DNA of 64,000 nucleotides, from the NCBI GenBank assembly GCA_964023205.1, contig OZ026850.1, forward strand, positions 5,559,270 through 5,623,269, read 5' to 3'. This DNA is from Lutraria lutraria (lineage: Eukaryota; Mollusca; Bivalvia; Venerida; Mactridae). Made by a program: the position numbers and the translations under genes. The notes under the pieces were generated by a model that saw only the letters and a list, made by a program, of their open reading frames with translations, was not told the origin of the DNA and ran no database searches. Of the stretch, positions 12,401 through 44,776 are shown one piece after another. The stretch's first letter is position 1, and every line of letters starts with the position of its first letter.

Positions 12401-14243
12401 GACAATCAATATTATATGAGGCACATTTCAAATAATTTTACTTGGATACATAGAGAATATGAATCATTCCAAATGGAAAAAAAGATAAGTATACATAAAT
12501 GACAACCCATCTTAAAATACTGAAAAAAGACTTACAGAATTTCACATGTAGTGTACAAATATAGGAGAAACCAAGACAAAAATATGAAATTTGTATCAAT
12601 ACTTGAATGTTATACTGCTCAGAGTTTTATAGGGAGATAACTTTCTGTTCCAATGTTAACTAGGTGACCTTACAATATCACAGTTTTCATCAAACACATC
12701 CTATCCTACATGTATATGAATTAGTTTCAGCAAGAACGAAATCCTGGTTGTCTGTACTGAAACATAAGTAATACTTTAGAATCCAAGCTAAGTGAACATC
12801 TTAAATGCATGAGGGAAAATTTAAATTGAGGACCATTTCAGTTAGTGTTTCAAATACAATGTAACAATAATTCTTACAGAGGACTGACAGATTAATAGCT
12901 ATGATAGATAGTTAACATACACAAAAAGTATGTACAACAGAGAGGGGGGCCAATGAAAATATGACAATATAGATTAGCAATAAATACAAAGGGGACTTTC
13001 TACTCCTATTTACAATATCATCATGGTACAATGAGTAATGAAACTTACATAACAATGAACATGAAAAATGCATGATTAGCATTACACATACAATGAAACA
13101 TTGTAAATCATGTTTGAAACAAAAGATTGACAGACAAGTGAAAATTACTTATAAATACCACCATTTTGCAAGATTTCACAAAAACAGCAATAATATTTAT
13201 ATCTACAAGAAAATGATCTAAAACTTTTGTCAGCAAATGAATTGAAGCCACAACACAATCAGTGTCGGCATTATTAAGCTAATTACAGAATATAATTGTC
13301 TATAAAAATGTCTATTTCACAAATTTCAAGTTAGAAAAGATTCATTCACATATAAACATGATTTGAGTAATGCTGATATAAGTCGTAAGTAGAATACAAT
13401 ATCTAAGCAGTGAAAACTCTTTAATCCAGAGCCCGAAAAACTAGAAATCATCTTAGTTCAGACAAGTTGGTCAGTATGAACGATTTTTTACTTCCATTCT
13501 TCAATCAGAAATCAGTCTAATTCAGACATGTCCATTAAATCTAAACAAGTTAGGGTAAAGATAGGTTCCTGTGCACCAGATAAAACGTACTACCGTATTT
13601 ACTCATTTAAAGGTCGCACCTGTCTATAAATCATCTCTGGTAAACAAATTAATTCTTTTTGTGCCAATTTTGTGCATTTTACTCGGTGAAAAAATCTGTA
13701 TACGAAATCTGATTTTTGGACCCAATTTTGGGTATAAAAACATGCGCTGATTTGGGTAATACGTTTGTAGGGGCTTCCATTAAGTATATCTGTTGTAAAA
13801 TGTAACAATAGTACATGACAATGTACCCAAATAATGCAAGAATTTCACATCTTCTTTATCAAGAATAATAACTTTTGCATTAAAGGGAGACAATTCAATT
13901 AGGTTAATCTACGTTAATGTTGATGAAACAATCATATCTATACATCACTATGATCACATAGAATGGAATATATTCAACAAATAAGAAAAAATAACTAAAA
14001 ATTTACTATACATAAACACTCAATGCACCACCATATGGTGCATCTTGCTGGAGTGATAAAAACAAGGGAGATAATCACTGACAAGATCAATGAAGGGAGG
14101 TAACTGCAGAGCATAAACAAAAAAATCAGAAAACAATACAAAATGACTTTCTTTAATGTAAACTAAGTGGGCATTATAATTATGCAAATGCTCATAATTT
14201 AGTTAAAAACAGATCTTTTAAAAAATATATCTTGTCATAAAGT

Positions 14244-14249
14244 TTTATT
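14244..14249 (-). terminator. candidate NKAIN polyadenylation signal
   Basis: AATAAA on the minus strand, about 200 bp after the stop codon of the spliced (exon 6) NKAIN isoform. It is the closest canonical signal; use is unproven. Confidence 0.35.
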
Positions 14250-14448
14250 TAGCTTTATAATGCTAAGGATAACAGACAATAATAAATCATGATGATAAGA
14301 AAGCTCAGACTGATAATTAGTACAAGCAGCACTTAGCAGAGAGAGAACAAAAAGATATAAAAAATCAATTTTTGAACAACCAAGTAAATGAATGCAGATC
14401 AATTTGTCACTACAAAGTCTAGTAAATGATGCAACATCGCAACAAAAA

Positions 14449-35240
<20,792 letters not shown>

Positions 35241-35672
35241 TTTCTTTGACAGTTTCTCGATAAGAGCATATATTTTTGGTAGAAACATATCTCGTTATTT
35301 TTCCTTAAGATCAGTCCATTTTGACATTTTGTAACCTAACAACAAACACAGGATAATACTACACAAATAATTGAGTGCAGCTTTCCGCATTTAATTAAGA
35401 CATCCCTTTCAACAAACATTAATGTAATAAATCATTAATCTGAAAACTAATTCTATTTCACAATCAAAATCATGAATTTATCAGTTTTATATCTCGCATT
35501 TATAGAAAATTTCTAAGTAGTCCGTTGTTAAGTTGCGGATGAATATAGTGACTAATTAACATTGCGCATGCGTTAAGTGGTCACAACTTCCTGTTTACCT
35601 GCACATGAAGTGCACGAAATTGCATTTGTCATTTAAATAGGAAAATTGTCACAATAACGGGACATAAGTGAC
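35241..35672. promoter_or_regulatory. shared NKAIN/ASPH divergent promoter interval
   Basis: Only 432 bp separate the start codons of NKAIN (35240, minus) and ASPH (35673, plus), so both 5' UTRs and core promoters must lie largely here unless upstream noncoding exons exist. The interval contains TGCGCATGCG (35563-35572), close to the NRF1 consensus, and ACTTCCTG (35586-35593), an ETS-like site. I see no clear TATA box at a sensible distance from either gene. Both motif types are common in bidirectional promoters. Sharing is inferred. Confidence 0.6.
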
Positions 35673-38600
35673 ATGGCAAGAACAAAAATCAACACCAGTG
35701 GGTTGGGTAAGGAGAAAAATCAGTTTAAAGGTAATGACACACTTTTGATAATCTTAGAACAGAATGTTTTATTGTGTTACTCGTGAGAAATGAAACTGAA
35801 AGTCATGTACGTTTTTATATTTTTTGGCTTTCTCATAGTTTACGAGCCTTTCATTGAGAGGGCTTTTAATGTAAGCTAATTAACCTTTTAAGATATATTG
35901 TAAGAGTACAAGCAACTGATGAATATGTTATTAAATTAACATCAACTGCAAGGTCCATAATAAATTTCCTATTATAAATTCTAAAACTTAATTATTAGCT
36001 CATCTGTTTTCAAAGAAAAAGTCAAGTGATCATTGCATTGTCAATGTCTGCGTCATGCATCATTTAATGTAGTTCATAACTCAGAAACTATACAAGGTAG
36101 CAGCATAACTTCAAAGGTGGATAGATCTAATTGAGGCACTTAACAGATGAGCGTTGGCACCGCTTGTGAGGCTTTTGTTTTGGATTTGGTGATTGCAAGA
36201 GTAATTAATCGTTATTGTTGCTCCATTTAATTGACCCTCATGTTGTTAGAACTTTTTAAATCTGTTAAAAGCCTGAAGTTAGTTGAGACCATGTATATAT
36301 ATGAGAAAATGGCTGTTGCTTTTGGATGATGGGAGTTTAGTACTGGTTCTTCTCAGGAAAGATGGTTATTACTTATAGGTGAACTGTCCACCTCATATGA
36401 CTCTGACTGTTGAAAAGGGGCGTAAAACTTACACAAACAAACAAGTAAACTGAAGTTTGTAGATTGCTGGTATGCAACAGAAAATATGGTTGCATATCGA
36501 GGGCATGAGGTCTACCAACCTATCGTGTGTAAGTGCAACATTCTTTGCGATGAAGACTACTGCACAGGACCCTTCTTATCTAGAAATCTCCGCACTCTGG
36601 ACAAAGTCTACGATATTTATAATTCATGCATCATCTCCTGTGTATAACCATCATACATTTTTGTATCAGAATTAAAATATTTCTAAGTATGGACTTTCCA
36701 TCTAATTTGGATTTGTGTGAACTAGAGAGGGCCCACTATACCAAAAAATGTATAAATGTTTTTATGTGCTTTCAGATAGTAACTCCAAAAAGCCCTCCTC
36801 TAAGAAAGTAAAACTGCAGCCAGAATCAGCCTTTAGTAATACAACCAAATACTTGTTTATATTTGGTTTTGTTCTAGCTGGGGTTGCTGCTGTAATTTTT
36901 ACCAATGAAGACTTACAACTTTTCTTAGGTTTGTATTCTAATATCGTCAATGTATATTTTTAAAGAAAATTTAACTTCAGTTATTTATTGAATTTGATCT
37001 CAATGCTGATGCTTATTTTTTATTGAAACAATACCAGAAGTAAAGAATGATTGCTATTAAAGTTTTGATGATTTTTTTTCTCATTCTCTTTCATTTGTAA
37101 ATTGTATTGTTATAAGGTAAAAGTTCATTTGGTCTATGAAATATTTACTTCTTTGTTGGTTTGTTTGTTGGCTTTTGGAAAACAAAGCTATTAAATAAAA
37201 AGCTTTACTCAATTGGCTAAATGTAAGTAAAATAAATGTTTGCTTTTTTCAGTGCAATTAACCCCAATGGGTTCACGTCCCTTAGAAACTATCATGAACT
37301 CAAAGGAAAGTGAACCAGTTACCTCCCCTGAGTCTCAGTCTGATGCTGGAAAAGATAAAGATGTTCCAAAAACTGAAAATCTATCATCTGAGAAGAAGAC
37401 TAAGAAGAAAGAATATAAAAAGAATTCAATAACAAACAAGTCTGACTTTAAGATTCGGAAGGAACTAGATGAAGCTGACAGAATGCTTGAAAAGGTATAA
37501 AGTACAATGCTAATAAATTACCCTTTAATAAATGGATTGGTCCACAATTATATTTATCTATTTAAGCCAGAAGCCCTGTATTTTTTCAGAGGGTAGGTCT
37601 GGGGCATAACTGTGTTTAAGGTCATAAATGATTTGTATATTGATTCCATTGCACTTCAGTACTATATATTCATCTAATACCTATAAAAGGAGAATCAAAT
37701 TAATAATTAATGCTTTTATATACCAGGGCGACATAGATACAGCAATTCAAACATATGATAATATCTTACAAAACAATGCTAAAAGTGTACGAGCATTGTG
37801 GGGGAAAGGACTGGCGACTGACAAGTGAGTATTCTATTCCATATCACGGCAGTTGAAAAAGATCCCCTGAAATTCCCCTTTTTCCTCAAAATGACGCAAA
37901 ATTCCCCTACCTGAGGGCCCCGGGCCCCTTCCCCTAAAGTGCAGCTAGGGCCCTGCATATGATTGCTTATTAACATGAAATATGAACAACAATATAGGAC
38001 TTATAACAATACTGTACTCATAATAATTTTATAGTTCATAGCATTGTTTTATAAGGTATAAATGTTTTAAGTTGATATAATTTGAGAGGACAATGTGAAT
38101 ATTTTGTCACAGTGTACACATGACTTGTGTATACTGATTGGATACAGTAAAATAAAAGCTAACTGTTACCTGTAGATGAAGGCCATGTTGTGAAAAAAAT
38201 CTACTCATTATTAACTCACAATCATTGAAATGACCCAACTAATTTTACCTATAAACATTGCACAACTGCATTATAAGGACAGTATATTCTAGCCTATGAT
38301 TACAGTTTCAATTGACACAAATATATTTTAGATTAGCAGAACAAAAACGAAGTAATGAGTTACTTGGTCAAGCCATTAAAATCCTCGATTCTGCGCTAAG
38401 AGCACCAAATGTTCCAACAGAACTTATTGTGAAAATTGCTGACAAATTAGCAGAAAGACAAACATTTAGAGGTAAGAATTGAATAAGACAAGTTTTGTCA
38501 TTAATTAGGTAGGGAATTGATATTGCAATATTTACTGCATTATTGGCTATTGCTGTACATTTTAAACAATTAAATAGTATATATGTGAAGTAAAAAATTC

Positions 38601-41600
38601 AGTCAACAAAAATTTATCTTTCCTCTGAATGTTTTCATTTATTTTGTATCATCATAAAAGTTAGATATTAAACTTTCAGTTCAGGCTTCCATGGAACAAG
38701 AAAAAAAAGTGTACAATAATGAATATGTCTGCAAATGTTGTTAATTTACTGACAAATCACATTTTACCATCATTTGTTTACAATTTAGTTGAAATATATA
38801 TAACTTCCTATACCAGTATTAAACTGGTCACTTGTCTATGTTGTAACACAGCCAATCAGAATCAACAATGGCCAGTCCATTACCAAGTTCAAGAAACTTT
38901 TGAAAACATGATATTTTAAGAAATATATTGCGTAATTTGTGATTATAAAATATTGTTTTTTAATTTAATCTTATCAGTGCACATCATTACAACTAGATTC
39001 AAATATTTATTTAGTAATAGATTTTAAAATGATAGATCATTATAGCTAGTATGTTGTATCACTAAAATGTATGAACATATAATTATTATGCAGTTTTCAT
39101 TTATCAAAGATTTACCAACCTTAAATCTAGGCTACTTACTTTGATGATAATACCAGTATGTTTTATATATTTCTTTTTGTTGATGATTGTTATTGTAAAG
39201 CTCTTTTGAACATATTCTATAATCATATGAAAAAAGTGCTATAAAATGTGGTATAATAATGATATCAAATGTTTTATTCTCCAGGATGGAACCATAAGGC
39301 AGCTCTGACTTGGAAATATATGATAGAAAAATACCCGGACAATATGGACTACAGAAGAAAGCTGACTGTCTCTTACCTCACAATGGGTGATAGTCACACA
39401 GCGAGGGATGTTCTAAAAGAGGTCAGTACATGTAGTATGGTTTCTGAAAATCATTCAATCTGAGAGAAAATAAGGGTAAAAAATCTATAAATTTGTCACA
39501 AGATCATATTTTGCTGGGGTTAATGTGCCACCAAAAGTCATTTAGCTGTATTTGAAGCTTTGACGGGGGATAAAGATCACAGACAAACCTAGCTGGATAG
39601 TTTCTGCACATGTTAACATTGTCTGGTCACTGGTGCGATTTAAACTCTTTAACTCAATTTAAATGTACCATAGTCACAGTTTCACATTTATTTAAAATAT
39701 GTGAATAAGGCCATTCTTTAAACATTTTGGGTTTGCAGTTATGCGATAAACTCGCTTATGAAACACCCCCCCCCCCCCCCCCCAATTTTTTTTGTTTTAC
39801 TGACAATTTTTTTATGACCCAGGCATCTTTGATGTTGGGGCTTATAGTGATTGTCAGTACGTATGAGGTTAAGTAGATATTACCGTGTCGTCTAGCACCA
39901 ATACCGCTTGCTAGAACACCTTGATACTTTTACAGTTGTTGCTTATGACCATTCTCAATCCACCCATATTTATCAAATACCGACTTTGACCTTGACATTG
40001 TTCAAATGGGCTATTGCTTCACAAGCATGCCAGCATGCCACCGGGCACATATGCGTTTATTGAACGCAGCGTCTTGTTTTATTCTTAATAACTCTACCCA
40101 CTGTTAAAAGTTAAAAGTCGCCTATCTGACTGTAAACCAACACTTTTTTAAGGTCAGCCTCATTATTTCATTTTTTTTTTTAGATTATAGAAAAGAACCC
40201 AAATGATGGATTTGCTCTTGTTCACTTGGGATTTATAGTAAAAACCATTGATTTGAATTATAAAGAGGGTAGTGAGTTGTTACAGCGAGGTATTGACACA
40301 GAGGAACACGGGACCGTTGACGGTCGTTTCTATTATCACCTTGGTGATGCCTACATGCGCATGAATCAGACTGATATGGTAAATGTATATATATATTGTA
40401 TTGAATCTAAATTGTTGTGTTAAAAACAAATATAGTTAAACCTGTATTTGCGGACATCTTTGAATAAAGGCTATTCTTTTAAAAACCATCATTGATTATT
40501 AAGATTGAATGACTTACAAATTAAGGTCAGATGTCAATAAAGGTCACATTATGCCTTTCCCAAGGATGGCCTTTGTTCACTGTATGTTCTTGTTCTTTTG
40601 ACAGTCAACCTTGTTTATCATTGAATAAAGTACCGGTATGGATTAATTTACTGGTACTGTATATTTACATGGCTATGTGTATATTGTGTTAGAATGTTTG
40701 TACCTCATGTGAATCTGAAAATTCAATGGACTGGTATGATTTTAATCATGAAAATTTATACTTTTATTAAAAGCTCTGCTGTTTCATTTTTGCATTGATT
40801 TGTATAATAATTATTACAAATGAAAGCTATATTTCGTCTCTCCTTTTCCTGGACTTATACTTTTTAACTGAATTTTATATGCATCAGATTCTATCCTTTC
40901 TATATATGCACGGTCGATATATGTCTGTCTTCGAATTAGTTTGTTACCCGGCTGCCCGAATGGATTTTTTCGTTCTTAAAGTCCTTATTCGGACAAACTA
41001 TTTTTTGAGAGTTTTCTTCATAAAGTATATTGGAGGGCAACCTGCCACAAAAAACTAATTCAAAGACTGATATGTTAACTTATTTATTGACATTACAGTC
41101 GTCCAAAGTTTATAAAAAGGGGGCAGCTTTGGGACTGTTTTTGTCAGAACATCAGAGGTCCCTATATAATGCAAATACAAAAATAACTGGAAGACCGTGG
41201 TGGACTCCACAACAAACAACATACAGTCAGTATCTTACTGTAAGTAAATACATGTAGATAATTTCCTTTGCCATCTTCTCTCCCACAGTTTCTTATTTAC
41301 ACACAATTTGAAGTTCTATTTTTTAATACTCTAAAAATAAATATTTATTAGAACTGTAAAAACTAACTAAAGGTTTGTATATTTCTGAACATTTGGCCAT
41401 TTTTGATGATATTGAAGTTAAAATATATATGATGAGAATCCAGGATTAGTGTTGAAGCTATCCTGCTAGCTACAGGATATTGCTTCTGTCCAGGTTTATG
41501 CCTGTCCCCCTCCTCAATCATAAAAGCTGGAAAAGTAATGACCCTGACTGTTCGTACGGCATAAAATAACCACGAAAACGAAATTAAGAGAATTGCAAAC

Positions 41601-44600
41601 AACATGGATTTATTTGGTTTAAAATTTGACTATTAATCCTGAACTATACTTATCATACTATAAAAGCTGTTTATGTACATGTAGATGTTAGAAAATAACT
41701 GGAAAACTATACGTGATGAAGGTCTGGCCTTATTGGATAAGAAAACAGGGGGTTTTCTTCCAGAAGAAGAGAATCTCAGGGAAAAGGGGGACTGGAAGCA
41801 GTTTACTCTCTACCAGAGAGGTAAGATTATTCAGATACAGTCTTATAGTGAGGTACTTATGTACAAGTTGAGATACTCTCTGTAAAGATTAGACAAAAAC
41901 TGAATTAGCAATTCCATCCTCGTTATTTTAGCTCCCCAGAGCACAATGTGTTCAAGGTGAGCTTCTGTGATCGCCCTACATCCGTCATTCATTGTAAAGT
42001 GGCGTCCATATTTACTTAATACAACATCTCCTCCTACACCGCTATGCTGATTGCAACCAAACTTTGCTGGAATGATCTTTGGGTGGTCCCCTTTCAAAGT
42101 TGTTCAAAAAATTAAATTTCATTAAAAACACTGGTTGCTATTGTTCTGTATTTACATAAGTACCATATATAAGGGGACACTACTAGTGAAGTCCTATCTA
42201 ATATCTGTAACCCAGAGTTATTGTTACTGTTATATATATACTGCATGTTGATTCAGTAATCAGTCTATCATATAATAAACATATATAAGCTATTATAGTG
42301 TTGTTTCTATACAGGGTCTTGAACCCTTGAACAGCTATGGCAACATATAGAAAAACTTAAAAAATCTTCTTGTCCGAAACCACAGGGCCTAGAGCTTCCC
42401 TGGGGTTAACTCTAATTTATTTGGAAAATTTAAGAAATCTACTTGTCCGAAACCACTTGACCAATAGCTAAGTAGCATGGTCTAGCGGACCTCTACCAAG
42501 TCTGTAAAAATTATAGCCCCAGGGTGAAAATTAGCCCCGCCCAGGGGTTCAGTTGATTTATATAGGCTTATATAGGAAAAAAAAAAAAACGTTAAGTCCA
42601 AAACCTCAAGGCCTAGAGCTTACATATTTTGTATGTACTGGTAGCATTGTCTGGTAGACATCTACCAAGTTTGTTCAAATTATTGACCTAGGGGCGAAAT
42701 TGGCCCTGCCCCTGGGTCACTTAATTTTTCATAGGCTCATGATCATTTTCTCTAAGAGTCTATCTGGTGTACGAAATAGGGCCATCATGGCCCTCTTGTT
42801 GTTAAAAAAAAGTTTCATTACTGTCAGGGGATCATTTACCTTTAAAAATTGTGTAAACTTGATTTTTGGCTCGGCTGTTTTTGAAGAAAAAATGGAGCTA
42901 ATGTGTTCAGTGTGTCATCAGTGTCATCTGTGTCTGTGCAAGAAATTTAATGTAGCTTATAACTCAGAAACCATAAGAGGTAACATCATGAAACTTCTTA
43001 GGTTGATAGATCTCACTGAGGCGATGAACATACATGGTTTGGCACCGCTTGCATCACTCTTGTTAAATTTATCTCTCCACTTGATAATGTTAGTTTGTTG
43101 ATATTGTAATAAATTCGATCTGTACATTTCAGGTAAGAAAAATACAGAAAACTGTCGCCGAGCCCCTAAAACATGTGCCTTATTAGACAAGGTCCCTGAA
43201 GCAGCTGGTTGTACTAGGGGACAGATTAAATTTTCTGTGATGCATCCTGGAGTTCATGTGTGGCCCCATACTGGCCCCACCAACTGCAGATTAAGGGCTC
43301 ATTTAGGATTGAAGATTCCAGAGGGGCCAAGAATAAGGGTTGGTGAGGAAACGAGGTATAACACATTTTGTTGTCTTCTAACTATGTACTTCATACAATC
43401 ACAGTAAAACAGCAACATCATGGCTATGTTTGGTTCTAAAACAAATGGCCTAAATTTTGTGGTGCTATTATCATCAAGTGGAAATACTGAGACAATATTA
43501 GAAATCAGTCCAAAAAATGAGTGGTTATAACTTGTAATAATAAGATGGTGTGAATGTAGAGGTGACCAATGAGAGAGGTTTTACTGTATACAGCTTTTGT
43601 GATAAATCACTATGCTAAAAGCTTTACCTCATTTACTGTACTTGAAACTTGAGATAAGTTTCTATTCTCTAATTTGATTTTCTTGTACATGTATTCACTG
43701 GTACTTTTGTCAAGCATATTCTGAGTATGCCAGATTTGTTTATCTTGATACTGAAATGTGAGTGTTCAAGAACAGACTAAAGAATTGATGATAGACTCAA
43801 CACTGGATTAATATAATTATTACGGTACTTTAAACTACTATCTTGTGTATATGGGCGTATTACAAGAACTGCATACTAATCTACTAATGTTTAGAATACA
43901 ATCAAACCTGTGTTAAGGACCACCTCCAAATTAAGACCACAATATGAATACAGGCCATTCTTTTAACAGTCATCATCAATTATTTAGAAAAAAGACCTCC
44001 ATATAAAGGCCATATTAAGCCTTTCCCAAGGGTGGCCTCTGTTCACAGGTTTGACTGTATATACATTATATTATATCAGTTGATTGGCAATACAGTAGAG
44101 GGTGGCTAAGGCCCAGTTGTTAGGTACTGGATTTGTTACCTAGAAATCTGGGTTTGATTCCCAGTCACAGCAGGTCTAACCCTTCCATTAACATTTGACA
44201 ACAATAAAGTTGATTTTTCTTCAATTATTGAGAAGTTGTTGGTTCCTAGTGAAATGGTAAGTTAGTACTGGGTATTAGAGAGTATAGTCCAGGAAAACTT
44301 GTTTAAGTGAATTGGCCGCCATAAATAACTGAAAAATTGTTATAAAATGGCGTTAAACCTAAAACTAAAAAATAGATAGTGGGAATGTTTACCACAGATT
44401 ATAGTCTTGGTGGTAGACTTTTGAACTTCTAAAAAAATGATTGTTGCAATCTTGATTCCCATTTGTTAAAGTAATATAAAAGTTTGACATAGGTAATTCC
44501 AAAGTGAGGCACAAATACAGGTCAACAAACGAGTGTGTGCTCATTCTATGCGATTAATCTTAGATTGTAAAATTTGTTATTCAACCAATAAAATAAAAGT

Positions 44601-44776
44601 TAAATGAGTTCCATCTTTTCTCTAGGACTTGGCAAGAAGGGAAGTTTATCATTATCGATGATTCGTTTGAGCATGAAGTGTGGCATGATGGGACTGAATC
44701 TCGACTCATTTTGATCGTCGACTTCTGGCATCCTGAAATACCTGAACACGAAAGACGCTCATTGTCCCCGATATAA
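35673..44776 (+). CDS. ASPH: aspartyl/asparaginyl beta-hydroxylase
   Basis: Eleven exons join in frame to 557 residues: 35673-35730, 36776-36928, 37253-37494, 37727-37824, 38332-38471, 39285-39421, 40184-40378, 41099-41239, 41685-41820, 43133-43355 and 44626-44776. The enzyme is an Fe(II)/2-oxoglutarate dioxygenase of the ER membrane that hydroxylates Asp/Asn in EGF-like domains. Seen here: a short basic cytoplasmic tail, one signal-anchor helix (about 45-61), a Lys/Glu/Ser-rich lumenal linker (71-150), a TPR-like helical region (150-345), and the catalytic domain. Iron ligands H479 (WPHTGPTNCRLRAHLGL) and H524 (DDSFEHEVW) are present, with R488, H490 and R534 for 2-oxoglutarate. The family uses a two-His centre with no Asp ligand, as here. 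It is shorter than human ASPH (758 residues), mostly in the linker. No junctin-type alternative end was recognised. Confidence 0.93.
36000..36180 (+). repeat. dispersed repeat in ASPH intron 1
   Basis: Segments such as AATGTAGTTCATAACTCAGAAAC, GGTAGCAGCATAACTTC, GATAGATCT..TGAGGC and TTGGCACCGCTTG recur in the same order at 42870-43060 in ASPH intron 9. The two copies belong to one uncharacterised repeat family. Confidence 0.6.
36330..36450 (+). mobile_element. SINE 3' fragment
   Basis: TTTAGTACTGGTTCTTCTC, GGTGAACTGTCCACCTCATATGACT and ACTGTTGAAAAGGGGCG match the body of the SINE at 48836-49060; it ends in an ACAAACAAACAA tail. The tRNA-like head is missing. Confidence 0.6.
40436..40590. 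mobile_element. diverged MITE copy in ASPH intron 7
   Basis: TAGTTAAACCTGTAT at the left and GCCTTTCCCAAGGATGGCCTTTGTTCA at the right match the element at 43899-44057 in the same order; the right terminus is eroded. Confidence 0.5.
41927..42800 (-). mobile_element. pearl-like element, copy 3, inverted and interrupted by a solo LTR
   Basis: Plus-strand TTTTAGCTCCCCAGAGCAC at the left and GGGCCATCATGGCCCTCTTGTT at the right are the two ends of the 14942/17050 family in reverse. Only two to three core units remain, and they are more diverged than in the other copies. A 192-bp solo LTR splits the conserved TTGCCATAGCAACC segment. It lies in ASPH intron 9. Confidence 0.7.
42137..42338. mobile_element. 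solo LTR of a retrotransposon
   Basis: A 5-bp duplication GCTAT (42137-42141 and 42334-42338) flanks a 192-bp sequence that begins TGTTC and ends GAACA. Removing it and one duplication copy restores the sequence found in the intact copies of the host element (GGTTGCTATGGCAACA). Inside are TATATAA (42166-42172) and AATAAA (42274-42279), as expected for LTR promoter and polyadenylation signals. No internal retroelement genes remain, so LTR-LTR recombination is likely. The strand and superfamily are not decided; with TATA and AATAAA in this order it probably reads on the plus strand. Confidence 0.75.
42870..43060 (+). repeat. dispersed repeat in ASPH intron 9
   Basis: Second copy of the repeat at 36000-36180. 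It underlies most of a 133-codon ORF (42700-43101), which is therefore not a gene. Confidence 0.55.
43897..44059. mobile_element. mariner-type MITE (TA target), ASPH intron 10
   Basis: TA-bounded element of 159 bp (43899-44057) with inverted ends CAATCAAACCTGTG / CACAGGTTTGACTG. Similar sequence is found at 40436-40590 and in degraded form at 5783-5910 and 50070-50120. Confidence 0.65.
44086..44365 (+). mobile_element. tRNA-derived SINE in ASPH intron 10
   Basis: A tRNA-like head has TGGCTAAGGCCC as a degenerate A box and GGGTTTGATTCCC as a B box. The body (AAGTTAGTACTGGGTATTAGAGAGTATAGTCCAGG, then GTGAATTGGCCGCC) is shared with the other SINEs here, and the tail is GTTAAACCTAAAACTAAAAAA. 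Confidence 0.6.

Larger units (their letters stand above)
8509..14448. other. gene-free stretch downstream of NKAIN
   Basis: AT-rich sequence with no exon-like ORF apart from the remnant at 8609-8700. It contains a 20-bp minisatellite (9381-9470) and a short CACCATATGGTG palindrome near 14031. On the minus strand the nearest AATAAA after the NKAIN stop reads at 14249-14244, and others occur further on, so part of this stretch may be NKAIN 3' UTR. Confidence 0.4.

Noticed and set aside
36472..36675. 67-codon ORF in ASPH intron 1, considered as an alternative first exon
   Set aside because: A GTAAGT-like donor exists after codon 19, but its phase does not fit ASPH exon 2, and the ORF directly follows a SINE tail.
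42700..43101. 133-codon plus-strand ORF in ASPH intron 9
   Set aside because: It spans the end of a pearl-like element and a dispersed repeat also found in intron 1, and has no in-phase splice sites.
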